From contig NC_059406.1 of assembly GCF_905220565.1 (NCBI RefSeq), forward strand, positions 7,078,001 through 7,142,000: 64,000 nt of DNA, read 5' to 3'. The notes below the pieces were generated by a model that searched no databases, was not told the origin of the DNA, and saw only the letters and a program-made list of their open reading frames with translations. Positions 51,701-64,000 of this stretch are shown here, piece after piece. Made by a program: the position numbers and the translations under genes. The DNA is from Melitaea cinxia. Taxonomy: Eukaryota > Arthropoda > Insecta > Lepidoptera > Nymphalidae. How positions within the stretch are numbered: position 1 is the stretch's first letter; each line of letters opens with the position of its first letter.

Positions 51701-52844
51701 TTTTTTGTTCAAATTACTTATGTATATGTATATGTATGTCAAACTCACAAAACTCGTTATCATTATTTGTATTCAGAGTATATTAAGTATTTATGTAATG
51801 ATTCATAAAGTTTGGATGAGCTAGATTCTAAAAAATAAATTATTTTGAGATTATATAACATTTAAAGTACTTAAGATATAAAATTTACATGTTTATTCTT
51901 ATAACTAAAATTATTTAAAAACGGGATATTTACGAGACACGAGACATTCGTTGACATAATATTCGTAGATATATAGCACGTTTTTAAATTACGTAAATTA
52001 CATAATTATTTTAATTTTATTGGATGTCAAAGGTACTCATTCAATATGTTCACTTTTTTCGAAGCAATGATGCAAAAAATGTTCGAGGCTGCGACCGGAG
52101 CGAGCAATAAGTAAACGGAAATTTTGATTAATGCCTTTAACTCTGCTGTCTGTTTGTATTAACTGAAAGCTAGATTCGTTTCAAGTAATATTGTTCTTTC
52201 AAAAATATATTTTTTAGTTAAAAACGCAATACTATTATATCATTAGCGTTGTAATAAGTGCTTCGTTCATTACTTTTAAATTGAAACAAGAACTACACTC
52301 TTAATTTGTTCCAAATTATTACACTTCTACACAAAATACGTTGAGCAGAATATCTTTCAGTCGAAGTAGATGTATATAGGTAGTTACATTCGTATTATAG
52401 TAGTATTATAGCAGTTTACTTGCAAAAGACACGTAATGTTACTAACCGTATTTCTATAATGAAATAGACTAATTGTTATATAAAGACCATTCTCAGAATA
52501 CATTAGAGTTACAGACTTGTTTTGCGGACACCGGTTAACAGTAACAAAGTTGCGCCATTTTAATTACAGAAGCTGTCACGAAACACATTTAAACGGGACC
52601 ATAAATGAAACTCAAATACTTCATACTCGTAATTAACGAAATTGTTGCAAAAATTTTGTTTCCAAAATATTAGTCTAGTAACAATAGTACTCGAAGAGTG
52701 TATTTTCCTCGTTGTAAATTATAATAAAAATAACATTTGAGCTTAATTAAATATACATTAAAATGTTATTATACCACCTTTTTTATTTTTACTTTATGAT
52801 AATAAATTATAATAAGAAGTTATAATACATTTACTGATGTAGTA
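48789..52844. other. AT-rich, upstream of or within the 5' intron of SK
   Basis: It contains one LINE tail (49395..49615). GC-richer patches at 49780..49930 and 50960..51060 have no protein similarity I recognise; a non-coding first exon could hide here. Confidence 0.35.
49395..49615 (+). mobile_element. LINE 3' end with TTTGATT tail
   Basis: GAGTTTCTTGCTGATTCTTC, GCGAATCGGTGGCAGCTTCA, then an AT-rich part and a TTTTATTTGATTTGATT end. This is a familiar lepidopteran LINE tail. Confidence 0.55.
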
Positions 52845-52995
52845 TTTTAGCAGGAAATATCCTGCTAGAATCTGGAGCAATTCGGTTGGGGAAGGGCCTC
52901 GACCTTATAAAAGATCACAGCTAAATAATATTACTTTCAAGGAGTGTTGTATTCCTGTAGCAAGTTGACTAGAATTGATTGAAAGGGTTAGGGTC
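52845..52995 (+). mobile_element. Family C fragment
   Basis: TAGCAGGAAATATCCTGCTAG followed by the family C middle; the 3' half is missing. Confidence 0.65.
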
Positions 52996-53179
52996 GCAAC
53001 ACACAATACGGTGTTATGGTTATGTACACAGTAGTTACTTTTTGATGAAAGCTATCCAAACATTATTTTAGATCTACTTAATTACTTTTTACAACAATAA
53101 AATAGTTTATAGTAAAAACTACTTAATTTATATACACTTAATACGTAGCCGTAGAAAGAATTAATAAACGCTTCACACT

Positions 53180-53370
53180 CAAAGGATCCCCCAGTAGGAT
53201 TTTCTCCTGTGCTGGGGGTCCGAAAACACATAAAAAACACAAACACAACGCCCAGACTATGACTAACATCTATATGGTCGATATAAATGTCTGTCGTGAG
53301 CGGGAATCGAACCCGCAACCGCTGGCGCAACAGCCAGTGCCTCAACCATTGCGCCAACGGGTCGAAACGG
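53180..53370 (-). mobile_element. tRNA-headed SINE with a different tail
   Basis: The head (GTTGGCGCAATGGTTGAG, box B GGTTCGATTCCCGC) and the following block match family A. The tail instead reads CAGCACAGGAGAAAATCCTA and lacks the GGGATATTACAGG end. Confidence 0.75.
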
Positions 53371-55974
53371 GCAGAAAGGAAATATTTACTCCACAAAAAT
53401 ATTTTTTCTGTATTCTATTTGTCCATATAACAAGTATCTTTGTCCTTAATGAGAAAAGGAGCATCTGTTCAGTAACGGAATCTTTGCAGGCTCTTGTTAT
53501 GAAGCTCAGTGCTTTTTTGTCATTTTCTGAAGTTATGAAAAGAATTTGACAAGATAGAAGTTTCTTAATATTACAGATATTTATGTAATATTTTCTATCC
53601 CTCTAACTAATTTCATACTCATAACTAAAGGACTATATAGAATACATATATGTTACTCATAATATTTATTTTTTATTTTACGTACCGTTTAAATTCAAAG
53701 CAACAAAAATAAAAACAAATCTTTAATTATAATTTTTTACTTTTCTTGTTTATCCCCAACTGTACATTACCGTGAATTTTATATTTTTGTAAATAAATAT
53801 AACATGGAATTTTGTATGTCTAACCACTAAATAATAAATGAATATCACCAATTGTTGCATTTAAAAGTATATTTTACTAGGTTTGTAATATGGTACAATT
53901 TGTATAGCATTAAAATGTATAATTGCGTGATGGAAACACCCATGTAATTTTGGGTGCGGAATATTCGTTTAACCTTATTTATTTGACAATTCTTCATTCA
54001 AAACACATAATAAAATCAAAATTATAATAGAAATGAAATTTAATTTAGAATAAAGCTTATAAGATTAATGTATAAATATAACAGATTAGACCGATCATCA
54101 AGAAATCTTAAAATTCTCATATTTATTAACATGTAACATTTTGAATCTCCCACAATAATATAATTTTAAAAAGTACTATACGTGAAATTAAAGAGATTGT
54201 TTCCTTTCTTTTCCTTTTATTAGTGAACAGAGTGTGGGTACACTTACAATACAATTTATAGATTTTAGTTATAAATGTATATCATTCTGAAGCAAACACT
54301 TTGTACTCCTTTTTAAGAAAATGGCGCACATAGGACTGTGAAATTTCGCACACTTATAGTTTATATAGAGAAGGATCGCAGAATGGTAATACTTTTTTGA
54401 AATTATGCATAAAAATACATTAAATCATGTATTTGACATACACACACACACACACGTATACATACTTACTCTTTGGTTTATTATTATAGAACTTATAGTC
54501 TTTGACAACAGAACATTGATAATGTTCAAACTTATAATTTAAATTAATTATGGTCGAATTTCGACCACTGGGCGACCACTAGTATAAATTATTCGACTAG
54601 TATAAAACAAAACGCAATTGAACGTGCGATAAGAGAATATTGGTATAATTTAATAGTCATTTAATAAAAAAAAAATGAAACGACTATTTCTTTTTTTTTT
54701 TTAATATAGGAAAGAAAAGTTCCAAAAAGGTTTAAAAATCCATATTAAAACTAACTTAAAACACTAGTTAAACACACACACCGACTTGTTTCTTGTCTAC
54801 TTTGATACATACAATACTTACTATGCTTCCTCGAAGAGCTTTATCGTGTGGGGGGAATTATACACTTCCTTACTACCACAAATCAAGCGTAAACTAAATA
54901 AATGAACTTCGTATCCGACTAATATCAGAATATAATGGATATTTCCAGGCAACTGCACTAATTCCGTAGCCGCACTAAATTTACCCAAACAAAGTTATTG
55001 GATTCTGTGTAAGTGACAGCATAATGCCTAGATACACCGACAAGATCTCCATTTATAATCAAAAACAGACAATTTTAGTTGTTATACTTTGATAATTATA
55101 ATAAAGTGCTAGGAAAAATATATTTACTTGCTTGTTTTGATGAATATAAAATGTTTTTAAGTGCACACAGTTTTATTTGTCTCAATAGTCAATCAGCCAT
55201 CGATTTTGGTGCTGTATTGTTTATGTAGTAAACTGTCTCTTACTTATCTATTGATGTCGTTAAACTGTTGAATTTGTAGATTAACATGAACTTATCGACT
55301 TCCTCGTCCGACCTAAATGTGACAATAGAAGTAAAAAAATTTGGGAAATTATAGTTTTTGCACTGCATATTCTAGTGTAATATGATTTCTATTATTTCTC
55401 ATTTGAATTTACTTAAAAAAAAAACACAATACAAAAATTCTGAAACCATGTAAAAATTCTGAAATCGTTTTAATTTATTTTTATTAAAAAATGTTAACGT
55501 AAAATATTATAGTGCCAGGTAAAAAATTGGAAACATCATCTTACAAACAATCAAAGCGCATAACACAAAAACATTTCAAAGAAAGCAAAATTCCTACACA
55601 AAAGTTAATTCCCAATACAGGAAGAATGTCTAAAAGTGTTGAAGTAAAAAAATTCGTTGGTACTTATTTTATGATCAAAGGACGAAATAAATTTTTGTAT
55701 TCCTCACTTCGAATGTAACAGATTCCATACAAAGTTTCACAATTCAGAATTTCAAAAATCTTTTCTTTTCGGAAGTATACAACCTAAAGATCAAAGCCAA
55801 GAGTAATCAACTTCCGCGTACTTAGCTGTCAGTTTTAACTCAGTTATGATTAATAAATTAGTCAGTCAGTTAGATAGTTCGATATTTTATTTTATAAATA
55901 TACACAAAAGGCAACCAATTTGCAAAATTTACAAATTTTATTTTTGTGTTCGTTTGAGTATGTGTATGTATCAT
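53371..55974. other. AT-rich, nothing recognised
   Basis: A short (CA)n tract at 54440..54455; no supported gene. Confidence 0.45.
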
Positions 55975-56272
55975 CACTTCATCATCATCATCATCCTCAC
56001 TTCAGCAAGTTCACACCAAATACGGCGTGAACTCATGTGTTTTGCCCGTAGTCACTAAGCTGGGCAGGCGAGTTGGTGACCGCAGAACTGGCTTTGTCGC
56101 ACCGTCGTCGTCTTTGGCCTGTGTATTTCATTGCCAGCATTTTAGGTTATCCGACGATCGGTCATCTTTTTAAGTTCCAATGTGGTAGTGGAACTGTGTT
56201 ATCCCTTAGTCGCCCCTTACGACACCCACGGGAAGAGAGGGGGTGGCTATATTCTTTACTGCCGTAACCACA
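55975..56272 (-). mobile_element. Family B copy
   Basis: A (TCATCA)n end at 55978 and the head end at GTGGCTATATTCTTTACTGC. It forms an inverted pair with the copy at 56705..57030. Confidence 0.8.
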
Positions 56273-56704
56273 CAGCAGTGTGTACGTACGTAGTGTTTTA
56301 AATGAGGCACCTCATTTTTGTACAACGAAACACTTAAAAACTTCGTTCAAACCAAAATATGGTCGCTACTTGACTTTTCAACCTTCTTATTTTTTAAAGG
56401 CGATAAAAGTATGGTTAGATCGGAGTAGTTAAAAAATTTTAAGAGTATTCCAGTCCCTCTGTAGTACTGCGTCCTCAATCGCACCCTTATTTCATGACCT
56501 TTGATCTTCTCATCAATAATGTAAAAATAGTACATGCCTGCCGAGTGCCGACCTTTGTAAACTCTGTATTAGTTCTTTTTTGTTTTTCTGCTACGATGAA
56601 TATGAAGTTGTAAAAATATTGTAATTATTTTAAATCACAAATATTGTTGTTATTTCTTAGAAAGAGTACTTTGATAATGAATAATATCTTTACTGTGGCT
56701 ACGG

Positions 56705-57030
56705 TACTAAAGAATATAGCCACCCCCTCTCTTCCCGTGGGTGTCGTAAGAGGCGACTAAGAGATAACATAATAACCGCTACCACCTTGGAACTTGAAAA
56801 GCCGACCGATGGCGGGATAGCCATCCAACTACTGGCTTTGAAATATACAGACCGAAGACGGGCAGCAGCGTCTTCGGTGCGACAAAGCCAGCCCTGCGGT
56901 CACCAACCCGCCTGCCCAGCGTGGTGACTATGGGCAAAACACATGAGTTCACGTTATTTTTGGCGTAAACTTGTGGAGGCCTATGTCCAGTAGTGGATTG
57001 TAAAGGCTGTAATGATGATGATGATGATGA
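56705..57030 (+). mobile_element. Family B copy
   Basis: A full-length copy from AAGAATATAGCCACCCCCTC to a (TGATGA)n end at 57010..57030. Confidence 0.82.
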
Positions 57031-57248
57031 ATATCTTTACAAAACGAGATATTAGGCGTCAATATTGACCAAGAATCCTGACTTTAGTTTTCATAAACAC
57101 TAATCCTATGTGTAAACTCTTAACTTTACTTGCAGTGTTTGTCTAAAAGGTGTAAAGGATAAAGTAAGTAACGTGATTGCATTTGGGTCAAATTTCCGCA
57201 CATTGATAGAGGAAGCGATTTACAAAAAGAAAATATTTCTATGAGCAT

Positions 57249-57385
57249 AAATTACCATCATCAATTCAGCCTAATACACTGTTGTACGTAGGCCTCCCCA
57301 AGCTCACACCAAACATCCCGGTTTTTCGTAATCCTCATCCAGCTACCACCGGCAATCTCTTACGTAGATTGTCGGTCCATCATTG
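57249..57385 (-). mobile_element. RTE-clade LINE 3' fragment
   Basis: On the plus strand this contains CAGCCTAATACACTGTTGTA, CATAGGCCTCC-type wording (here GTAGGCCTCCCCAAG) and GATTGTCGGTCCATCATTGA. It is a common lepidopteran RTE-derived remnant; the reading direction is minus. Confidence 0.55.
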
Positions 57386-57810
57386 AGCATAAATACAGTC
57401 CACAAAGAAAATAATCATTTTCTAATGACAAAGTACTACGATTAAAATGAAATAAAAGTTTATCATGATAAAAATTAAGTTCAAAATTGAGCGCACCGAT
57501 ATAACGTTTCGTAGCATAAGTTAATATTTTAAGGAAGCGGCAATTTTGTTCTGGCTAGAGTGTTTGACATGACTTCTGTTTTTTTTTGTAAAAACTACTG
57601 GTATAGCAATTAAGAAGCAAAAATAAAAGTAAAGCCTACTACTGAGTGAAAGGAAAGAAAAAATAAGTGCATAATAGTTACTCGAAAACTATTTAACGAC
57701 TCATTAGAAACGTTTTAAATGAATATACAAAAATAATTTTCGCGTAAAAATACTGATTCAAAATCCTACCTACCTACAATTATGTTTTTTCTTTTCTTTT
57801 TATATATAAC

Positions 57811-58003
57811 TAGGTCGACAAATAAGCCTACCGCTCACCTGATGGTAAGCGATTATCGTATAGCTATAGACTTCTGCAACAGCGGAAGCATCGTGCTTTA
57901 ACGACTCTATCCCCAATTCCCCCCAGGTTACCTTACTCACCCACAGGAACACAACACTGCTTGAAAACATTATTTTTAGTTGTGATATTCTGTAAGGTCG
58001 AGG
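57811..58003 (-). mobile_element. Family C copy
   Basis: On the plus strand it reads CCGCTCACCTGATGGTAAGC to TATTCTGTAAGGTCGAGG, the reverse of the 11.7-kb copy. Confidence 0.7.
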
Positions 58004-58009
58004 TTTTTG

Positions 58010-59377
58010 ATGAAAAAAATCATAAAATGAATATTATTTATAAGAATAGATTATAAAACTATTGACTTGAAGTTTTTTTTTTTTGTAATCTCTAATATAA
58101 TAATAATTACTTGATTACAATATAGTATAAATTGAGCTCACCAGTACTACGAGTAAGAGCAGAAATACATGGTAACATATAGAGTATGAATTAACAAAAG
58201 AAAAAGCTCTCCGTATAGGCCCAGGTTATTGTGAACGTACAACGATGGCAGTGAAGTTGACGGTAATTTTTTTTTATTTTTTTAAATAAACAACAACGTT
58301 TAGGTGCAGGGCTTGGGGAACTACCCTTTTCGTAAGTTTCTAGTGTTAACTTAACTACAACTTTAATAGCTATGCATATGCTTGTCATTTCATTAATGTA
58401 CTTTATTAATGCAGAATATGGATTTTATCAGCAGACCCTCGGATAAATGTTGTCTAGCGAACTATTAATAACTTCGTTAAAATATTGTTTTAAGTTTTCA
58501 CTTAAGATAAAGTCTACGGATGCGTTAATAAAGTCGCTTGTCTGAGCTCCACAAAGAAAAGTTTTGAGACCAAGTAGGTTTCAACGATCGAACTATCAGA
58601 ATACGAAGTGAGAATATTCCCCGATTTATTTCGCTAAGTTCGATATAGAAGACGTTTCTATCTTAAAAGTTAAAAGTCGCGTAGTGTAGAGAACTGTTTA
58701 GAAAATATTTGTTGAATTCTTTGTTCGATCAGAACAACTTTTGTTTCTCTAGCAATATTTAAATAATTACATATTATAAAAATTATAATTTTTTTTGCAC
58801 ACTTTTTTATTTTATTCTTTGTTGATGAAGACATTTAAGTAAGAATAATATAATTAAATGCTGATCATTTTAGTATAAGAGATTTCTAGTTGATTTGTAA
58901 ACGTATTTGCATTATATATACAATGTTAAAAAAAACAAGCAATGAGTTCCAAACACACGCACGAACGCTCGCACTCATGCATGGACGCACTCAGCGAAAC
59001 ACGATTATTTTTTTCACATAAAAATTCTCAGTATTTAGAAATATTCAATTAATATCTATTTGCATTATAAGTTATAATATTATTATGCTGAGAGGTTCAG
59101 TTATTATTGTTGGTCTTTAGAATAACGTAACTCGTCATTCAACAAAAAAGCATGATAACGATATTGTTATCTTACCAGGAATGTAAAACAACTATCGATT
59201 ATTTTTTTATTTATATATTTATTTATTTTACTAAGCAATCCAACAGCGTTATGATTCAAAAGTATGATACAATATATAGTATTAATATGGCCAAAATAGG
59301 ATCACGCTGATAATAACAAATAAATTAGTATGATATACATAACTAGTTATTTTGTAGCAGTTTATGTTGTATAAAAA
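58010..59377. other. AT-rich, nothing recognised
   Basis: Only short chance frames and T runs. Confidence 0.45.
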
Positions 59378-59657
59378 AGCATCAGCTTTCGAATAGAACA
59401 AGAACCTTCAAAATTGGTACGCCCAGTGAAAAGGTATGTTGTACGGCCGACGAAAAAATAGTTCAAAAATACGCATTATTAAATATAACTCAAGAAATAC
59501 TTGTCAGAGCTCAATTAAGTTTAAATCACATTACATACATCATCTTTCAATTTAAAAAATCATTGAAATCGGTCCACCCAGTCAAAAGTTTTGAGGTAAC
59601 ACACACAAAAATACAGTCAAATTGAGAACCTCCTCCTTTTTTGAAAGTCAGTTAAAA
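59378..59657. mobile_element. Family F copy
   Basis: GAATTGGTACGCCCAGT-like blocks through GAACCTCCTCCTTTTTTGAA and AGTCAGTTAAA. Confidence 0.55.
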
Positions 59658-60791
59658 ACAGTCACATCACACAGTCACAGATAAAAGTTGCACCTAAGTG
59701 TACGCGAAAAAAAAATCATTTTACAAACAGAAAAATTAAAATAAGTTAAGCTAGGACGTTTGTACGGAAAGTCTTTGTTACTGTGGCTCCGAAAAATATG
59801 ATGCATTTTTATGATACTATTGCAGATACAGTTAACAACGGTTTAGCTTTTTATTCTCAGGTGTCATGAGTGGCATTCGTATGAAGAGCTATTTTATGAA
59901 AAGCATAGAGATTACGAGGGGATTAGTTGCACAAAGTTGCTGTTGAGAACGCATTGTCTGAGATTAATCTCACATATGGAAAACAAAAAATTAAAATGTT
60001 TACGGTTTAGTTGCATTATATTTATTTAGACCTCTTATTAAAAATGCTTTTGATGGATTGATAAATATGTTTGTTTGTATGTTAAAAAATATATCAAAGG
60101 GATAGATTAATAGTATCAATAATTTTTACGATAAGTTAACTAAAAACATTTTTTTTAACGAAGCACAGCAAAAACATTACTATAACTTCTATAATTAACC
60201 TTATCTAAATTTAAGGCGTATGATTATTGTATTATTGTTATTATTTAAACATGAGCAGCTTTCAAACGATGTTTGATATAATTTTAATGACATGCAAAAT
60301 ACGCAAAAATGTAACGAAACATAATTAACATAATAACAAAACAATCTCATACACCGTCGATCGTCAAAGTTTAATCACAACAATGCAACTCATGACAAAT
60401 GTTCAAGAGCAACAATAAAAAAGAAATGCGTTTATCCCATTCGTCTATCTCCAGACAACAAATGGGGTGAGGCTTTCATCTCTAACGTACTCCGCGCACA
60501 CAAAAGGTGAATGTATTTTATGATTTTTCTATTTGTTAAAACGATGCAATTGTCCACCGAGTTTGGATTTATAAGGTAAGTGTTCTCTTGTTCAGGTACT
60601 TTTTTAGTTTTAAGAATTATATAATATTTTATGTAGGTATTTTTTTTTTATTTTTATTATGTATTACCTTATCGTTCCACCTGTCAACTGTTATTTGTGG
60701 ACGAAGTAAATCATTATAATGCTACAAATTGCTCGAATTAGGAAGTATATTAGGATTAAAATCGTTTTTTATAGGAGGAATATATTATTCG

Positions 60792-60888
60792 TAGTGAAGC
60801 AGCGTGTTAGATTAAGCTCCAATCTTTCTCTAACATGGAAAAGAGGCATATGCACAGCAGTAGGATATTACTAGGCTGAAGTCGTTCT
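60792..60888 (+). mobile_element. SINE family A tail fragment
   Basis: A diverged 3' end of the family (AGGATATTACTAGGCTGAAG); the only copy on the plus strand. Confidence 0.7.
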
Positions 60889-61019
60889 TTAGGGATTAAG
60901 AGGAATTTGCTAAAGTTTGATCTGATTGTTCCTTTTCTATTTAATCTCCCTAAATAAGCAAGAGGACATATCGCCTGTACGTGTAGTACGAGGAGGACCT
61001 TCCTTCAGTCTTCTCGCGA

Positions 61020-61092
61020 CCATGGTTGCTGTAAAGTATCCGAAACGTTGAGCATCTAAATAACTCAATAAACGCGATAAAATTAAAAAAGT
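61020..61092 (+). mobile_element. Relative of the 29.5-kb hairpin unit
   Basis: CATGGTTGCTGTAAAGTATC, CCGAAACGTTGAGCATC and CGCGATAAAATTAAAAAAGT match the loop and one arm at 29.5 kb. Confidence 0.5.
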
Positions 61093-61243
61093 TGGGTTGT
61101 CTGGAAGAAATGCCTAATTAGCCAGAAGTCCGCCCATTGTACTTCACTGTCTGTAACTATCTTTATGCTTTGTTTGTAATGTATTTGTGGTGTACAATAA
61201 AGTATAAAATAAAAATAAATAAAATAAAATAAAAGTCATTTCA
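61093..61243 (+). mobile_element. LINE 3' end with (TAAAA)n tail
   Basis: GGTTGTCTGGAAGAAATGCC to GTGTACAATAAAGTATAAAA followed by TAAAA repeats; a LINE tail. Confidence 0.65.
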
Positions 61244-63239
61244 TTATAATGAGTGAAATTCGCATACACATTAAAAAATCTTCTTTTATTTAAATAATAT
61301 AATAATAAGTTGTACTTTAAAACTATATGTGCCTACTCAAGAAAGTAAATAATTTCTCAAAAATAAGAAAATAGACCTTATCTTATCCTACTCACCTATA
61401 TTTCACAATGAATAATCTGAACGTTACTGAAAAAACACAGACTTTTACATGAATATAGCAAAAATATTTGTATCGTCAGCCTTTACCGAGTAATTCTTTA
61501 TTTATATTTCTTACAAAGCCATGTATAAGCTATCATAATTATCTTATACTTCTTTCTACTATTATAATTGATCATTGTATATATTATACTGACCTATTTT
61601 TTTAACAGATTTTTTTTATAAACACGCACGGCAGGTACGTGCATACTTCAATTTTTGCTCTCTTAAAAACAATTAAGTTAAAACAATAATTTCACACCGA
61701 ACATTTTATATTAAACAACATGTTTTTTCCCTTACAAACAGTTTAATCATGGAATGGTCTATTTTTCTATCATAGCGTATTCTACTTTTTTAATCCATAA
61801 ATATTTTCAAAACATTTTTGTTCAGCGTCTACAATTTAAAACAATTAACTATATGCCGCATTTAAAGTGTCTAAAAAAATAGCCGAAATTTATAGTAAGT
61901 TTGATGCAAAAATAGAAAAGGAGTTTTATTTTATATTATATCATTATTAATTTTTTTATACTTTAAAAAAGCAGACATTAAACAATTATACGTTATTCAT
62001 CCATACAGAACGAATGAGTTTTAGTGAACTGAACTTTTGAAAACCATTTCCAGTTCACTAATAATGGCATTTGAATGCCATTCGTTTCCATTGAACAGAC
62101 CATTGATTCGAGAATTGAAACCCACAACGTAAATAGCAAAATAATGTGGTTCTTCATAGACACGTGATCATCAATAAGCTTTTTCCATTTTCTATCGATT
62201 TTATAGAAGGTAGTATAGAACGTAAAAGAAACTCAAACTGATGCTTTTACCACAATACGAAGTTTTGTATGCAATGAAATTTCTAATCTTAATTTGAGTA
62301 CACTTTAAAAAGTGGACTTTTCATGTCAACTAAGGATTATATATTTCTAAAATATTGGAGAGTAGAGATTAGTTCATTTAAAGTTGATCCTCGTATGGGT
62401 TAGGTGAATGGAACAACTCTTACGCTGAGCGAACCTTTGTAAATTTGAATTTGTGTAATTGCTTTACTAATATGTATTATTATTAGTGTGCTGTTAAATA
62501 CAAAAAGAGAAAACTAAAAATTATTTTTTTTAATATAGAATATCATTTTAATTTATTATATTGTTAAGTAATTGGCTGATAAAACGTGTACCTTAATACT
62601 AATTTACACATGTCATTCATCATTCAAAAGTATAAATTATAATTGTACCTAACAACTCACAAACACGTCAGCGCTGTTGCGGTAAACATCAACCAGAGGT
62701 ATATTTTATGCAAAGTCTTAAAAAACGACATGAAATTTTTTATTTTAATAATAAGCCATCTTTATTTACTTACTCATCCAAAGAAATTATTATTGAATTG
62801 TTTTAAAAAACACATTAAATATATAGGCAATATGACATACAATTCGAAATTCTAGTAATGCAATAAACAGATAAATATTTTGCACTCTTATGTTTTATCC
62901 CCATAATTTATGAGCCATAAAAATAAAAACGAGTGTGAAATCGAGAATGAAACAGCAAACAAATTATGCCCTAGACTCCGTAGCTTGTGTAATATCACTA
63001 GCTGAATATCAAGAAACAAGTTTGAATAATAAATATAATGTGAACCTATGAAGCCATAGCTCATGGTCAGTTTCACTTTTATAAAACATCAATAATCTGT
63101 AATCGATCCGGCTTACATTAACATTACACAAAAGATTTTTTTTTTATTGTCCTAAAAGCATTCTGTAATTTCATTACATAAAATGAAACTACTTATTTGT
63201 TACTGTTATTATAGTGTCAGATTATTATTGTTAGGTTTA
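61244..63239. other. AT-rich, nothing recognised
   Basis: No coding or repeat signal that I can support. Confidence 0.45.
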
Positions 63240-63622
63240 ATGAGCAATGAGTCCTACCTGTGCTAACATTCGGAGCTGAGACGTGGACACTGACGAAGGG
63301 ACTGGTTCACAGTTTTAAAGTCGTTCAACGTGCAATGGAACGGACTATATTTGGGGATTTTCTCAAAGATAGCATAATAATGAGACTATCTGCGGGAGAA
63401 CAAAAGTAACCGACATAGCCCACAGAATTACCAAGTTGAAGTGCCAATGGGCTGGTCGTCTGTGTCATAGGACTGATGGCCCTTGGAGCAGTCATATCCT
63501 GGAGTGGAAACTGACTGGTACTGGACTGGTAGGTTGGATGAGGATTGCGGAAAACTGGGATGTCTGGCGCGAACTTGGGAACGCCTATGTCCATGAGCCA
63601 TGTAGTGGACTGCAATAGGCTG
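63240..63622 (+). pseudogene. RTE-clade LINE C-terminal remnant
   Basis: This encodes pieces of the RTE ORF end: VLTFGAETWTLTKGLVHSFK, VVQRAMERTIFGDFLKDS, RTKVTDIAHRITKLKCQWAG and a degraded tail ending at a TAG near 63590..63605. It is followed by GTGGACTGCAATAGGCTGA. Frameshifts and stops interrupt it. Confidence 0.82.
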
Positions 63623-64000
63623 AGCTGCTAACTGACTGACTTAATAATACACGTAACGTGATATTTATGTTTGATATTTAAAACGTACACCCTTTGAAAT
63701 TATAAAATTAATTGATAAAAAAAATGAGCCTTTGTAATTTTTATTTACAAAGAAAAGTCCAAAATTCATTGTTACATATTCTATTCTTAATAATATTTTT
63801 AACAAAAATTAAAAATGTAGCTGTGGCGTTGATTGTAATAAAATTAGTACGTTACCGTCAGCGTTCCATTTCCGAATAAAATTCTGATGAGCGAAAAGAG
63901 TTATTTGCACTTCCAAATGAGAACGCTTTCTCATCATTTTTAGATCTTACTTTTCTCGATAATACGATTGGTGAATTCTTTTCTAATATTTTAGGCTGAA

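Noticed and set aside
55512..55718. 68-codon frame rich in Lys and Ser
   Set aside because: No similarity recognised, no splice context and an AT-rich chance-length frame; left uncalled.

Overview
The window looks like a stretch of a lepidopteran (butterfly or moth) genome. The background is very AT-rich, there are no bacterial-style operons, and the dispersed repeats are ones I associate with Lepidoptera: tRNA-headed SINEs ending near GGGATATTACAGGCTGAAG, Helitron-type ends reading GGGTCAGCTAGT, RTE tails ending in (TGATGA)n, and a mag-type LTR element with very short LTRs. I recognise one host gene. The species and chromosome cannot be named from the sequence alone.

The host gene is a small-conductance Ca2+-activated K+ channel (SK/KCNN family) on the minus strand. 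I rebuilt its coding exons by eye from protein similarity, AG/GT splice sites and strict phase bookkeeping. They run from an N-terminal exon at 46941..47140 (ending in the family motif NIGYR), through S1 (37202..37331), S2 (36824..36919), S3 (35477..35650), S4 (22477..22619) and S5 (22143..22247), to the pore, S6, the calmodulin-binding domain and the coiled coil, and end in a Pro/Ser-rich terminal exon at 15264..15420. One choice from each alternative pair gives 565 in-frame codons including the stop. The true start codon and promoter were not found; they lie upstream of 47140, perhaps beyond the window.

The main biological observation is that two consecutive parts of the pore are encoded by tandemly duplicated exons of identical length. 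The P-loop/selectivity-filter exon exists as 20755..20890 (filter GYGD) and 20177..20312 (filter GFGD), both 136 nt. The next exon (S6 and the start of the calmodulin-binding region) exists as 18698..18808 and 18536..18646, both 111 nt, separated by a 51-nt intron. All splice phases match, so the gene could make four different pores.

Almost everything else is mobile DNA. The 12.9-kb S3-S4 intron holds two large elements: an R1-clade non-LTR retrotransposon (23215..29057, plus strand, antisense to SK, 14-bp target duplication, ORF2 truncated after the RT) and a mag-like Ty3/gypsy element (30807..35367, minus strand, 73-bp LTRs, TCTAG duplication, several frameshifts). A degraded LINE lies at 9450..11177, a Helitron helicase fragment near 40 kb, an RTE remnant at 63.2-63.6 kb and a probable PIF/Harbinger fragment near 5.1 kb. 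About thirty smaller SINE, MITE, Helitron-type and LINE-tail repeats are scattered throughout, several forming inverted pairs. From 47.2 to 64 kb I found no convincing exon; this is either the 5' intron of SK or upstream DNA.
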